From: Ectothiorhodospiraceae bacterium 2226
GTDB lineage: Bacteria > Pseudomonadota > Gammaproteobacteria > GCA-013348725
Assembly: GCA_013348725.1 (NCBI GenBank)
Contig: CP054689.1
Coordinates: 236,501 to 300,500, forward strand
Length of the DNA: 64,000 bases
Direction: 5' to 3'
Part shown: positions 19,600 through 28,997 of the stretch, one piece after another
Layout: the number at the start of each line of letters is the position of its first letter
How positions within the stretch are numbered: position 1 is the stretch's first letter
Notes under the pieces: model-generated
What the model saw: the letters and a program-made list of their open reading frames with translations, nothing else
Database searches by the model: none
Told to the model about the DNA's origin: nothing
Position numbers and translations under genes: made by a program

Positions 19600-21044
19600 G
19601 CGATGCTCCGTATGTCTTCGCGCGGCAGGCTTACCCGGAAATGGGCGCCGCGATCCGGCTCGCCCAGGAGTTCGATGCCGCCTCCGTGAGCCGCCACGTA
19701 CTCCCGCGCAATCGACAGCCCGAGCCCGGTGCCGCGGACATGCCCTACGGAAGCGGGTCGCCCCTGGAAAAACGGATCGAAGATCCGCTCGCGTTCCTCA
19801 AACGGAACCCCGGGCCCCTGATCGCGCACCTCCAGCACGGCCCGCTCCCCCTCCGCCCCCAGCCGTACGGTCACCTCTCCGCCGAGCGGCGAATACTTCA
19901 CGGCATTGGAGAGCAGGTTGTCGATCACGCTGCGCAGGCGCTCTTCGTCCGCTTGCACCACCAGCGGTTCGATATCGAGAGACAAGCGCAAGCGCTTGGC
20001 CAAGATGACGTGCTTGTGATCCGCCGCCACCCGCTTCACCAGACGGTGTAGCTTGACCGGCGCGCGCACGACAACCGGACCGCGGTAGCAGGCCGCGCTG
20101 AAGTTCAGCAGATCCTCGATGCGCTTCTGCAACTGGATGGTGTTCGAGTGCAGGATGGCGGCGACGTCATGCTGCGCGCTGTTGAGCGTGCCGACCGCCT
20201 CCTGCATGAGCAGATTGCTGCCCTCGCGCAATGCGGCAAGCGGCGTCTTAAGCTCGTGGGAGATGTGCCGCAGGAACTTGTTCTTTTCCTCCTCGAGCGT
20301 GAGCAGCCGCACCCGCAGCCATTCCAGGCGCTGCCCCACCACCTCCAGATCGCGCGGCCCGCGTACGGCCACCGGCGCATTGAATTGCTCGTTGCCCAGC
20401 CGCCGGATCGCGCCTTCGATTTGGTGAATCGGGCGCGCGATCAAATAGGTGAAGATGACCGCGAGTCCAATGGCGACACCGCTGAGCAACACCGCCTGCC
20501 AGAGGACTCCGCTCTTGATCTGCGTCGCTTCGCTGCGCAGCGCATCGAGTTCACCGTCGATAAAGTGCCGGCTGCCGGCGAGCATGTCGTGGGTCAACTC
20601 CGACAACTCGGAGAAGCCCTGCAGGGCCGCCCGAATCTCGGGCCCATCGTGGGGATAGGTACGCAAGGTCTCAAAGATCGCGCGCTCCTGATCGCGCAAC
20701 GCGCGCATCGAGCCCTGCTGCGCGACATCCTCCACGCCGTGCGCCAAGCGCTGCGCGGTGTGCTGAAACTGCTCGCGGCTCGCCTGATAGCTGCGAAACA
20801 CCGCCTCGTCGCCTACCACCTGAAACTGCCGGGCGCCGCGCTCCAGCGCGGTCACCTGCTCTACCAGCATGCGGCGGTCCTGGATGAAGTCCACCGCCAG
20901 CAACACCGTCTGCTGGCTTTGCGCGGCAAGCCGATCGATCGCCAGCGTGGCGGTCCATAGCGCCACCAACATGGGGATAGCGACCAACGCGAATGCGCTC
21001 AGAATGAGCGTGAGCAGCGATTTGGTGAAGTACAGTCGCATCAT
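19596..21044 (-). CDS. glrK: GlrK/QseE-like sensor histidine kinase
   Basis: This 482-residue protein has transmembrane segments at about 9-29 and 183-203 around a helical periplasmic domain. A HAMP domain, a HisKA with His263 in SHELKTPLAALREG (typical of GlrK) and an HATPase domain (NLLSNAVKYS, DQGPGVPFEERERIF, GTGLGLSIA) follow. It should phosphorylate the GlrR-like regulator encoded 51 bases upstream. The gene order is regulator-kinase-QseG-like, unlike the kinase-QseG-regulator order of E. coli. In enterobacteria the system controls glmY and responds to cell-envelope signals. Confidence 0.85.
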   Translation of the reverse strand: MMRLYFTKSLLTLILSAFALVAIPMLVALWTATLAIDRLAAQSQQTVLLAVDFIQDRRMLVEQVTALERGARQFQVVGDEAVFRSYQASREQFQHTAQRLAHGVEDVAQQGSMRALRDQERAIFETLRTYPHDGPEIRAALQGFSELSELTHDMLAGSRHFIDGELDALRSEATQIKSGVLWQAVLLSGVAIGLAVIFTYLIARPIHQIEGAIRRLGNEQFNAPVAVRGPRDLEVVGQRLEWLRVRLLTLEEEKNKFLRHISHELKTPLAALREGSNLLMQEAVGTLNSAQHDVAAILHSNTIQLQKRIEDLLNFSAACYRGPVVVRAPVKLHRLVKRVAADHKHVILAKRLRLSLDIEPLVVQADEERLRSVIDNLLSNAVKYSPLGGEVTVRLGAEGERAVLEVRDQGPGVPFEERERIFDPFFQGRPASVGHVRGTGLGLSIAREYVAAHGGGIELLGEPDRGAHFRVSLPREDIRSIA

Positions 21045-21095
21045 GCCGGCTCGACGCGCAGCGCCTCCCTCTTGGACCGACCGCCCCCTCGTGCG

Positions 21096-22466
21096 CTAAG
21101 TCGGCTTGAACAGCGACGGATCGAGGCTGTGCCTATGCAGCAGCTTGTAGAATTCCGTTCGATTTCGCTTGGCGAGGCGCGCCGCTTGGCTGACGTTGCC
21201 GTTGGTAATGCGCAGCAGCTGCACCAGATAGCGCTGATCGAAACGTCCGCGCGCCTCGGCCAAGGGCAACATCTCCCGATCGCGATCGCGCTGACGCAGT
21301 GCGCTCTCCAGCAGTGCGGCGGAAATGATCGGCGTCGTGGCGAGCGTCACGGCCTGCTCCACGACGTTCTCAAGCTGCCGCACGTTGCCCGGCCAGGGCG
21401 CCGTCACCAGCATCTCCATCGCCTCCACCGAGAACCGGCGCAAGGGCTTTCTGTACCTGCTGCACAGCTTGCGCAGCATGTGCTCGACCAACAGCGGAAT
21501 GTCCTCGCGCCGCTCGGCCAGCGAAGGCAACTCCAGGGTGACGACGTTCAGGCGGTAATAGAGGTCCTCGCGAAACTCGCCCTCGTGCATGGCGCGTTCG
21601 AGATCGCGGTGCGTGGCCGAGACGATACGCACGTCCACCGGCACCAAATCGGTGGAACCTACCCGCCGCACCAGCTTTTCGTCCAATACGCGCAGCAACT
21701 TCGGTTGCAGAGACACCGGCAGGTCGCCGATCTCGTCGAGAAACAGGGTGCCTCCGTTGGCCGCCTGGAACAGGCCCCCGTAGTCGCGCGTGGCGCCGGT
21801 GAACGAGCCCTTGCTATGGCCGAACAACTCCGACTCGAGTAACGGCTCCGGAATCGCACTGCAATTGATCGGCACGAACGGGGCTTCGGCGCGCGGGCTC
21901 GCCTGGTGGATGGCACGGGCTAGCATCTCCTTGCCGGTACCGCTCTCGCCGCGGATCATCACGCTCGCGTCGCTCTGCGCTACCAGATGCGCCTGCCCCA
22001 GCAGGTCTTCCATCAGCGGACTTCGGGTGATGATGTGCGCGCGCCACCCCGCGCGTCCCTCGTCGACGGCCTGTTCGCAGCCGAGCTGCGCCGCCCGGCG
22101 CACCTGATCAAGCAGCTCCTCGCCGTCGAAAGGTTTGGTGAGAAAACCGAACGCACCGTCGCGTGTCGCCTGGACGGCATCCGCGATCGTGCCGTGCGCC
22201 GTAAGGATAATCACCGGCAGGGTGGGGTGGTCCTGATGAATGGTGCGAAACAGCGTAATGCCGTCCATCCCGTCCATGCGCAAGTCGGTGATCACGACCT
22301 GCGGGCGCGCCATGGAAATCCGCGACAGTGCCGCCTCGCCGCTGTCCACCGCGATGACATGGTAACCGGCCGAGTTGAGCCGAATGCTCAACAAGCGCCG
22401 AAGGTCGGGATCGTCGTCGACAAGCAGCACCGTGTCCTTGTGCGGCTCTGTGCCGTTCGGACGCAT
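21096..22466 (-). CDS. glrR: GlrR/QseF-like sigma-54-dependent response regulator
   Basis: The 456 residues comprise a receiver domain with phospho-acceptor Asp61, an AAA+ domain with GESGTGKE, and a C-terminal helix-turn-helix ending NRTEFYKLLHRHSLDPSLFK, a tail characteristic of GlrR/QseF. The sigma-54-contacting loop reads GSFTGA rather than GAFTGA. It is the first gene of the locus. The 234 bases upstream (22467-22700) carry two inverted repeats and no strong sigma-70 promoter. Target genes are not visible in the window. Confidence 0.87.
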   Translation of the reverse strand: MRPNGTEPHKDTVLLVDDDPDLRRLLSIRLNSAGYHVIAVDSGEAALSRISMARPQVVITDLRMDGMDGITLFRTIHQDHPTLPVIILTAHGTIADAVQATRDGAFGFLTKPFDGEELLDQVRRAAQLGCEQAVDEGRAGWRAHIITRSPLMEDLLGQAHLVAQSDASVMIRGESGTGKEMLARAIHQASPRAEAPFVPINCSAIPEPLLESELFGHSKGSFTGATRDYGGLFQAANGGTLFLDEIGDLPVSLQPKLLRVLDEKLVRRVGSTDLVPVDVRIVSATHRDLERAMHEGEFREDLYYRLNVVTLELPSLAERREDIPLLVEHMLRKLCSRYRKPLRRFSVEAMEMLVTAPWPGNVRQLENVVEQAVTLATTPIISAALLESALRQRDRDREMLPLAEARGRFDQRYLVQLLRITNGNVSQAARLAKRNRTEFYKLLHRHSLDPSLFKPT

Positions 22467-22493
22467 AGAATTCCTCCCTGAAGTTCGAGACGC

Positions 22494-22536
22494 GCGTGAC
22501 GCCAGTCACGCACGGGCTCCGCCACATCCCTGTGGC
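22494..22536. promoter_or_regulatory. Two adjacent inverted repeats upstream of the GlrR-like gene
   Basis: GCGTGAC-GCCA-GTCACGC (22494-22511) and GCCACA-TCCC-TGTGGC (22521-22536) are perfect dyads with 4-base centres, about 26 bases centre to centre. They lie 28-70 bases before the start codon and could be operators for the locus. The protein bound is unknown; the sites do not match the TGTC-N10-GACA GlrR sites of E. coli. Confidence 0.4.
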
Positions 22537-22700
22537 ACGCGGGCTAAGTGGACACCCGTTCTTTAAGAAACGGCGGGAAGGACCGATTGTCAGCGCTCGC
22601 CTGGAACCCCACTGCGCGGACACGCCTTCCGAGCGCCCGCACCCAGGCCGCTGTTGTTATCGCCGTACTGCCCTAAAATCTAGCCGGGCGCGCGGGCATT

Positions 22701-23471
22701 TCAAGCGCGGGCGGCGCCAGACGGCGACACCTCGTCCTCGGGCGCCGGTGCCACCGCCTGCTCGATCTGCCGCCACAGGCACTGGCCGCCGCTGGCCGCC
22801 TCGATGGCGTTCAAGCGGGCTTGGTGCAATGCCGCCTCCTCGGCGCTCGGACGCACCACCGGCAGGCGAGGACGGTCCGCGGGCAGGCGCCCAGCGACGA
22901 CACACTCCGCGCCCGCCTCACTCGGACCGTGCGCGTCCAGCGACAGCGCCGTCTGCCCGCCGGTCATGGCAAGGTAGACCTCGGCCAAGATCTCGGCGTC
23001 GAGCAAAGCGCCGTGCAAGGTGCGGCGGGTGTTGTCCACGCTGTAGCGTTTGCACAACGCATCCAGGCTGTTCTTCTGGCCGGGGTGCAGGCGGCGGGCC
23101 AGCGTGAGACTGTCGATCACGCTGCAGTGGTCGCGCATACGCCCCCACTGCGGGCCGAGGCGCGCCAGCTCATGATCCACAAAGCCGACGTCGAACGGCG
23201 CGTTATGGATGATCACCTCCGCATCACGGATGAAGCTGAGGAACTCCTCCACCACGGCCTCGAACGGCGGCTTGTCCGCCAGAAACTCGTCCGTGATGCC
23301 ATGTACCTCCACCGCCCCGCTGTCGATCGCTCGATCGGGGCGCAGGTACTGGTGGAAACGCACCTCCGTGAGGCGACGATTCACCACCTCCACGCACCCG
23401 ATCTCGATGATGCGATGTCCCTGCGACGGCTCCAGGCCCGTCGTCTCGGTGTCGAGCACCACTTGACGCAT
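22701..23471 (-). CDS. dnaQ: DnaQ, DNA polymerase III epsilon subunit (3'-5' exonuclease)
   Basis: This 256-residue proofreading exonuclease of the replicative polymerase has Exo I LDTETTGLE, Exo II HNAPFDVGFVDHEL and Exo III with HGALLDAEILAEVY, giving the DEDDh catalytic set. A C-terminal tail suited to binding the alpha subunit follows. The ATG at 23471 has GGGGGAG upstream and is preferred to a 22-codon longer frame. It follows rnhA by 10 bases on the same strand, whereas in E. coli rnhA and dnaQ are divergent. Confidence 0.96.
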   Translation of the reverse strand: MRQVVLDTETTGLEPSQGHRIIEIGCVEVVNRRLTEVRFHQYLRPDRAIDSGAVEVHGITDEFLADKPPFEAVVEEFLSFIRDAEVIIHNAPFDVGFVDHELARLGPQWGRMRDHCSVIDSLTLARRLHPGQKNSLDALCKRYSVDNTRRTLHGALLDAEILAEVYLAMTGGQTALSLDAHGPSEAGAECVVAGRLPADRPRLPVVRPSAEEAALHQARLNAIEAASGGQCLWRQIEQAVAPAPEDEVSPSGAARA

Positions 23472-23481
23472 ATCTCCCCCC

Positions 23482-23940
23482 TTAGCCGGCGCTGCGGCTC
23501 GCGCCGGCAAGCATCTGGTCGATCGCCTGGTTGGCAAGGCGGTCGGCCCGCTCGTTCTCCGGATGCCCGGTATGGCCGCGGACCCAGTGCCAATGCACTC
23601 GATGGCGGTGTGCCGCGGCCTCCAGGCGCTGCCACAGATCGGCGTTCTTGACCGGCTTACGGTCGGCGGTCAGCCACCCACGCCGCTTCCAGCCGGCGAT
23701 CCAGCTGCTGATGCCCTTCTGTACGTATTGTGAATCCGTGGTGAGGTGCACCTCGCAGGGACGGCTCAAGGCCTCCAGCCCCATGATCGCCGCCATCAGC
23801 TCCATGCGGTTGTTGGTCGTGTGGCGCTCGGCCCCGTACAAGGTCTTCTCCACGTCGCCGACGCGCAACAGCACACCCCAGCCGCCCGGCCCGGGATTGC
23901 CGCGGCAAGCCCCGTCCGTATAAATCTCTACCCGCGTCAC
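23482..23940 (-). CDS. rnhA: Ribonuclease HI
   Basis: This 152-residue enzyme cleaves the RNA strand of RNA-DNA hybrids. The catalytic carboxylates lie in [31 protein letters not shown] and ENERADRLA, and His in [10 protein letters not shown] is also conserved. The length is typical. Its ATG overlaps the stop of the upstream methyltransferase gene by 4 bases, and dnaQ follows closely. Confidence 0.97.
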   Translation of the reverse strand: MTRVEIYTDGACRGNPGPGGWGVLLRVGDVEKTLYGAERHTTNNRMELMAAIMGLEALSRPCEVHLTTDSQYVQKGISSWIAGWKRRGWLTADRKPVKNADLWQRLEAAAHRHRVHWHWVRGHTGHPENERADRLANQAIDQMLAGASRSAG

Positions 23941-24734
23941 CCACGCCCCCCTTCGTCCCGACGCATACCCGGTTGTGTGAGCCCCGGCACCAACGCGCGG
24001 CGCGGCCGCCAGCGCGGCCGCACGGGGGTAAGCGTCACCACCCGCTTGCGCGCCACCAGCAGGAAGCCGCCGCCGAGCGCGGGCCAGCGCTGCCCGGCGC
24101 GCTCCATCCAGCGCAGCATGCGCATCATGCGCCCGCCGCGCAGCGGCGGGCGAAAGAAATAACCTTGAACCCCGACGATCTGTAATCCCAGAAGCTTCAC
24201 CCAGTCACGTACCCGCGCCAGCGTCAGTGCACGCCCGCACCACGGAAACTGGCCGCTGCGGGCGGCCGCCAGGCGCCATGGCGCCCAACTGCCCCACGGG
24301 CTGAACCCGAGGATCACCAGGTGCCCCTCGGGCACCAACGCGCGCTCGGCCTCGCGCAGCAGGCGGTGCGGGTCGCTGCTGAACTCCAGGCTGTGCGGCA
24401 GCACCAGCACGTCCACGCTGTCGGGCGCCAGCGGCAGGGCATGCGGTAAGGCCACCACCCCGGCCGGAGCGCAGGCATCGGTGCGCGCCTGCGGATCGGC
24501 CTCCAGGACCACCCGATGGCGCACCCGGCTGCTGGCGGTCAGGTCGTCCTCGCCCAAGCGCCCCAGCTGCAGCAGGTGATAACCGAACAGGTCCGGCAAC
24601 ACGCTCTGCAGCACCTCCTGCTCACAGCGGTACAGGTGCTGCCCGACGGGGCTCGCGTACCACGCGCGCAGCCCCTCCCACACTTCGTGGTCGGAATCAC
24701 AGTAGCGGGGGCGCGTAGCCTGACGAAATGCCAT
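23937..24734 (-). CDS. Class I SAM-dependent methyltransferase, YafS-like
   Basis: This protein of about 265 residues has a Methyltransf_11-like core lacking the classical GxGxG motif I (here [10 protein letters not shown]), then [46 protein letters not shown], given here only as the motif IV-to-VI region of this family. It occupies the position of yafS beside rnhA-dnaQ in enterobacteria; the substrate is unknown. An open frame extends 53 codons upstream; the ATG at 24734 matches the family N terminus better. The 162-base divergent gap to mltD holds both promoters. Confidence 0.78.
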   Translation of the reverse strand: MAFRQATRPRYCDSDHEVWEGLRAWYASPVGQHLYRCEQEVLQSVLPDLFGYHLLQLGRLGEDDLTASSRVRHRVVLEADPQARTDACAPAGVVALPHALPLAPDSVDVLVLPHSLEFSSDPHRLLREAERALVPEGHLVILGFSPWGSWAPWRLAAARSGQFPWCGRALTLARVRDWVKLLGLQIVGVQGYFFRPPLRGGRMMRMLRWMERAGQRWPALGGGFLLVARKRVVTLTPVRPRWRPRRALVPGLTQPGMRRDEGGRG

Positions 24735-24896
24735 GGTTCGCAAGCATACCTTGGGCCCTGTGCACGGACCAGGACCGGGTTCGTTGACCGCCCCGCAAAA
24801 CGCTGGCAGCATGGCCCTGCGCCGGCTGAGGATGGCCGGCACTAGGGACGCTCGACCTTCCAGGGACTGGAATAACGAACACCTGGAAGCCACGTC

Positions 24897-26633
24897 ATGC
24901 CCAAGCGACCTCTTGCCGCGCCGCCATCACAATCCTCGCTGCGTCAGCGATCCGCCCGCTCCCTTGCCGCCGCCGGCCTGTTCGCCGCCCTCAGTGGCTG
25001 CGCCAGCCTCGGTAGCGGTACCCGCGATGAAGGCGAAGCGGACACGGAGCGTCTCGCCGGCGCCGAGCCGACCTTCCTGCAGGTCAGTGCCCACCACGCC
25101 CTGGCCGAGGAGACCAAGGCCGCCGTCACCGCGCCCCCCGCACTCATTGAGGAGAGCGTGCCGGCGCCCGAAGAAATCGAAACTGCGATCGCCGATGAGC
25201 TCCCCCTCGACGACGTCTGGGAGCGCATACGCCGCGGCATGGCGATGCAGGACCACAGCCACGAGCGTATCGCCCCGTTCGTGGACTGGTACGCCCGCCA
25301 CCAGAACTATCTCGACCGCGTCGCCGAACGCGCGCGGCCGTATATCCACCACATCGTAGAGAGCATCGAAGCGCGCGGTATGCCCACCGAACTGGCCCTG
25401 CTGCCGGTGGTGGAGAGCGCCTATTACCCGTTCGCCTACTCCCACGGCCGCGCCTCGGGAATCTGGCAGTTCATTCCCATGACGGGGCGGCGCTTCAACC
25501 TGGAGCAGGACTGGTGGTACGACGGGCGGCGGGATGTGTACGCCTCGACCCGCGCGGCGCTCGACTACCTCGAGTACCTCAATGGCTTCTTTGACGGCGA
25601 CTGGCTGCTGGCTCTGGCCGCCTACAATGCCGGCGAAGGGACGGTGCGCCGTGCCGTACACCGCAATCGCAACGCCGGGCGCCCCACCGATTTCTGGTCG
25701 CTCGACCTGCCGCGCGAGACCCGCAACTACGTGCCCAAGCTGCTCGGCCTGAGCCACGTGGTCGCCGCCCCGCAGGAATACGGGCTCACCCTGCAGCCCA
25801 TCGCCAACGAGCCCTACTTCGCGCGGGTCGACGTCGGTTCCCAGATCGACTTGGCGCTCGCCGCGGAGCTGGCCGAACTGCCCCTCGAGCGGATCTACCA
25901 GCTGAATCCCGGCTTCAATCGCTGGGCCACCCGCCCCGACGGACCGCACTACCTCCTGCTGCCGCTGGAGGTCGCCGAGGACTTCCAGGCCCGCCTCGCA
26001 GAACTGGCCCCCGAGCAGCGCATCCAGTGGCAACGTCACCGCATTCGCCCCGGCGAGAACCTCGGCGCCATCGCGCGACGCTACAACACCACGGTGGGGG
26101 CGCTGCAGGAGACCAACGGCCTGCGCGGGCACGTGATCCGCGCCGGCGATGACCTGCTGATTCCGGTGGCTTCGCGCCCTGAAGGCAGCTATGCGCTCAG
26201 CGCCAGCGAGCGCCAGCGCGCCGCCGCCGAACGCCCGCGCGGCGGGCAGCGCGTGGACCACACCGTGCGCCGCGGCGACACGCTGTGGAACCTCGCGCGC
26301 ACGCACGGAGTGAACGTGCGCGATCTCGCCCGCTGGAACAGCATGGCGCCGACCGATCCGCTGATGCCGGGCAGGCGCCTCGTGATCTGGTCGCAGCGCG
26401 CCGGGGCCTCGCCGGCCGTCGCGCGCGTCCCGGCGGGACCGGCGCAGCAGGCGGTGACCCAACGCATTGGCTACACCGTGCGCCGCGGCGATTCGCTGGC
26501 GCGCATCTCGCAGCGCTTCAACGTCACCATCCGCGAACTGCGCGAGTGGAACGGGCTGCAGGAAGGGCGCCACATCCATCCCGGCCAGCGCCTGACGCTC
26601 TACGTCGACGTCACCCGCCAGTCGGGCGGCTGA
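24897..26633 (+). CDS. mltD: MltD, membrane-bound lytic murein transglycosylase D
   Basis: This 578-residue lipoprotein has a lipobox LSGC with Cys35. The SLT catalytic domain (about 125-290) has the active-site Glu in [14 protein letters not shown] and the [14 protein letters not shown] motif. Three LysM repeats bind peptidoglycan (near residues 380-425, 445-490 and 520-568), each beginning with an IRPGEN or VRRGDT/S pattern. It cleaves glycan strands to 1,6-anhydro-muropeptides. It lies next to the methyltransferase-rnhA-dnaQ block, as in enterobacteria, but the usual intervening gloB is absent. Confidence 0.95.
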   Translation: MPKRPLAAPPSQSSLRQRSARSLAAAGLFAALSGCASLGSGTRDEGEADTERLAGAEPTFLQVSAHHALAEETKAAVTAPPALIEESVPAPEEIETAIADELPLDDVWERIRRGMAMQDHSHERIAPFVDWYARHQNYLDRVAERARPYIHHIVESIEARGMPTELALLPVVESAYYPFAYSHGRASGIWQFIPMTGRRFNLEQDWWYDGRRDVYASTRAALDYLEYLNGFFDGDWLLALAAYNAGEGTVRRAVHRNRNAGRPTDFWSLDLPRETRNYVPKLLGLSHVVAAPQEYGLTLQPIANEPYFARVDVGSQIDLALAAELAELPLERIYQLNPGFNRWATRPDGPHYLLLPLEVAEDFQARLAELAPEQRIQWQRHRIRPGENLGAIARRYNTTVGALQETNGLRGHVIRAGDDLLIPVASRPEGSYALSASERQRAAAERPRGGQRVDHTVRRGDTLWNLARTHGVNVRDLARWNSMAPTDPLMPGRRLVIWSQRAGASPAVARVPAGPAQQAVTQRIGYTVRRGDSLARISQRFNVTIRELREWNGLQEGRHIHPGQRLTLYVDVTRQSGG

Positions 26634-26656
26634 GCCGCCCTGCCGGCGCCCCGCAT

Positions 26657-26691
26657 GGCCGATCCGGCCGCTGGTCCGGATCGGCCTTTTT
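26657..26691 (+). terminator. Rho-independent terminator of mltD
   Basis: GGCCGATCCGG and CCGGATCGGCC form an 11-bp perfect stem with an 8-base loop, followed by TTTTT. Confidence 0.95.
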
Positions 26692-26758
26692 CGGTAAGGT
26701 AGGCCGCCCGTCGCGCTCGGCGGGCCATCGGATCACGCCATACAGGACAGTCAACGAC

Positions 26759-27541
26759 ATGGGATTCTTGAACGACAAGCGCGCCTTGATCGTCGGCGCC
26801 GCCAGCACTCGCTCCATCGCCTGGGGCATCGCCCAGGCCATGCACCGTGAAGGCGCCGAACTGGCGTTCACCTACCAGAACGACAAGCTGCGCGAGCGCG
26901 TGGAGAAGATGGCGGCCGACTGCGGCTCCAGCATCGCCCTGCCCTGCGACGTCGGCAGCGACGAGGAGATCGACTCCCTGTTCACGCGTCTGCGCGAACA
27001 CTGGGACCATGTGGACGTCATCGTGCACTCGGTGGCCTTCGTGCCTCGGGCGGCCCTGGAAGGCGACTACCTCGAAGCGGTCAACCGCGATTTCTTCAAG
27101 ATCGCGCACGACATCAGTTCCTACAGCTTCGCCGCGCTGGCCAAGGCGGGCCGCGGGATGCTGCGCGACGGCGGCGCCCTGCTCACCCTGAGCTATCTGG
27201 GCGCCGAACGCGCTATGCCGAACTACAACGTGATGGGGCTCGCCAAGGCAAGCCTGGAGGCCAACGTGCGCTACATGGCCCAGAGCCTTGGGCCGCAGGG
27301 CGTGCGCGTCAATGCGATCTCCGCCGGCCCCATCAAGACGCTGGCCGCCGCCGGCATCAGCGACTTCCGCCGCATGCTGGACCACGTGGAGCAAAACGCG
27401 CCGCTGCGCCGCAACGTGACCATCGAAGAGGTCGGCAATGCCGGCGCCTTCCTGTGCTCCGACCTCGCCTCGGGCATCACCGGCGAGGTGATGTACGTCG
27501 ACTCCGGCTACAACACCATCGGCATGGGACCGCTGGAGTAA
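26759..27541 (+). CDS. fabI: FabI, enoyl-[acyl-carrier-protein] reductase (NADH)
   Basis: This 260-residue short-chain dehydrogenase-fold enzyme catalyses the last reduction in each cycle of fatty-acid elongation. It has [16 protein letters not shown] for nucleotide binding, the FabI-type catalytic tyrosine and lysine in YNVMGLAK, and the [17 protein letters not shown] segment. The ATG at 26759 fits the family start; a much longer frame upstream reads into the mltD terminator and is rejected. It stands as a single gene between two hairpins. It is the usual triclosan-target isozyme. Confidence 0.96.
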   Translation: MGFLNDKRALIVGAASTRSIAWGIAQAMHREGAELAFTYQNDKLRERVEKMAADCGSSIALPCDVGSDEEIDSLFTRLREHWDHVDVIVHSVAFVPRAALEGDYLEAVNRDFFKIAHDISSYSFAALAKAGRGMLRDGGALLTLSYLGAERAMPNYNVMGLAKASLEANVRYMAQSLGPQGVRVNAISAGPIKTLAAAGISDFRRMLDHVEQNAPLRRNVTIEEVGNAGAFLCSDLASGITGEVMYVDSGYNTIGMGPLE

Positions 27542-27548
27542 GCAACTC

Positions 27549-27578
27549 CGCGCTGCCGCCTCCCGGGGCGGCAGCGCG
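27549..27578. terminator. Strong hairpin between fabI and the convergent symporter gene
   Basis: CGCGCTGCCGCC and GGCGGCAGCGCG form a 12-bp perfect stem with a 6-base loop immediately after the fabI stop. There is no T tract on either side, so it may end transcripts inefficiently or protect 3' ends. Confidence 0.55.
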
Positions 27579-27600
27579 CCCGTTGTGTCCTTGCCTCGAC

Positions 27601-28896
27601 TCAGACTTGGCGGGACCCCGAAGCGGCGTCCGAACCGTTCTGCAGTATCCCTTCCTCGCCTTCGCGCCGCGCGATCACCACCGCCCCACAGGAATCGCCG
27701 AACACGTTCACCGCCGTGCGGAACATGTCGAGCAGACGGTCCACCGCGAGGATGAGCGCGATGCCCTCCAACGGCAGCCCGACCGCCGCAAGGATGATGG
27801 CGATGGCGACCAGCCCGGCGGCCGGGATGCCGGCCACACCGATCGACGTGACCAGCGCGATCACCACCACCAGCAGCTGGGTGCCGAGACTGAGGTCCAG
27901 CCCGTAGGCCTGCGCAATGAACAGCACGGCCACGCACTCGTACAAGGCGGTGCCGTCCATGTTGACCGTGGCCCCGAGCGGCAGCACGAATCCGCTGGTT
28001 CGCTGCGACACGCCGGCGTTCTTCTGTACGCACTCCAGGGTCAGGGGCAGGGTCGCCGCCGAAGAGCTGGTGGAGAACGCAGTCAGCAGCGCCGGCGCCA
28101 TCGCCCGATACTGCCGCCACGGATTGACCCGCCCCACGAAGTACATCACCAGCGGCAGCGTGATCAGGAAATGAATCGCGAGCGCGAGCACGACCGTCAC
28201 GAAGAACAAGGCCAGCGGCCCGAAAGCCGCGAGGCCGGTTTCCGCCATTACCCGCGCCACCAGAGCGAACACCCCGAGCGGCGCGAACCGCAGCACCAGG
28301 TCGGTCATGCGCATCATGACGTCGAATACGGCCTGCCAGAAGTTGGTCAGCGTTTCCCGGTACGGGCTGTCGATCCGGGTCATGAAGAATCCGAACAGCA
28401 GGCTGAAAAAGATCAACCCCAGCAGCTGCCCCTGCGCCGCGGCGTCCACGACATTCGTAGGAATCATGCGCAGGAAGATCTCGGCCACCTCGCCCGCGCC
28501 GCGCCCTTCCAACTGCGCGACCACCGGACTGTCGACCTCCGCCTGTAAGCCCATTACCTCGCCTGCCGGACGGCCGTCCAGGGTTCCCGGCTCAATGAGG
28601 TTGACCAGCATCAGCCCGACCAGGATGGCGAACAGACTGGTCGCCAGGTAATACAGCAGGGTCTTGCCGCCGAGGCGGCCGAGCGCGCCGGAGGAGCCGA
28701 TGCCCGCCATCGCGTTGATGATGGAAGCAAGCACCAGGGGCACGACCAGCATCAGCAGCGCGTTGAGAAACAGCGTGCCGACGAAGTCGAAGGCTTGGTG
28801 AAAGGTGACGCCGAACAGGCCGGCGTCGGTGCCGGCCAGCAGTCCCGCCGGCACGGCGAGCGCCAGCCCGATGAGGATTTGCCAATGTAGTTTCAC
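27601..28896 (-). CDS. Dicarboxylate/amino acid:cation symporter (DAACS family)
   Basis: This protein of about 431 residues has eight or more transmembrane helices and two re-entrant loops. The serine-rich loop [14 protein letters not shown] and the NMDGTALYE motif are the substrate- and sodium-binding signatures of GltP/DctA/GltPh-type transporters. It imports glutamate, aspartate or C4-dicarboxylates with Na+ or H+. The preferred start is GTG at 28896, preceded by AGAGGGG; an ATG at 28929 has no ribosome-binding site. The gene is convergent with fabI. Confidence 0.92.
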   Translation of the reverse strand: MKLHWQILIGLALAVPAGLLAGTDAGLFGVTFHQAFDFVGTLFLNALLMLVVPLVLASIINAMAGIGSSGALGRLGGKTLLYYLATSLFAILVGLMLVNLIEPGTLDGRPAGEVMGLQAEVDSPVVAQLEGRGAGEVAEIFLRMIPTNVVDAAAQGQLLGLIFFSLLFGFFMTRIDSPYRETLTNFWQAVFDVMMRMTDLVLRFAPLGVFALVARVMAETGLAAFGPLALFFVTVVLALAIHFLITLPLVMYFVGRVNPWRQYRAMAPALLTAFSTSSSAATLPLTLECVQKNAGVSQRTSGFVLPLGATVNMDGTALYECVAVLFIAQAYGLDLSLGTQLLVVVIALVTSIGVAGIPAAGLVAIAIILAAVGLPLEGIALILAVDRLLDMFRTAVNVFGDSCGAVVIARREGEEGILQNGSDAASGSRQV

Positions 28897-28997
28897 GCGT
28901 CCCCTCTGGGCCCTGCGGTTTCCGAGCATCGGATCCGCCGACCCGCCGGCCGCGCGCTGTTTCCAGCGCACGGCCGGCAGGGACCGTCCGAGGCGCG

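Noticed and set aside
22510-22524. A possible sigma-54 promoter upstream of the GlrR-like gene
   Set aside because: TGGCGGAGCCCGTGC on the minus strand has the GG-N10-GC spacing, but the conserved AC after TGGC and one T before GC are missing. It is too weak to list.
26285-26758. A 158-codon N-terminal extension of fabI
   Set aside because: It overlaps mltD in another frame and crosses the mltD terminator. The FabI family start is at 26759.
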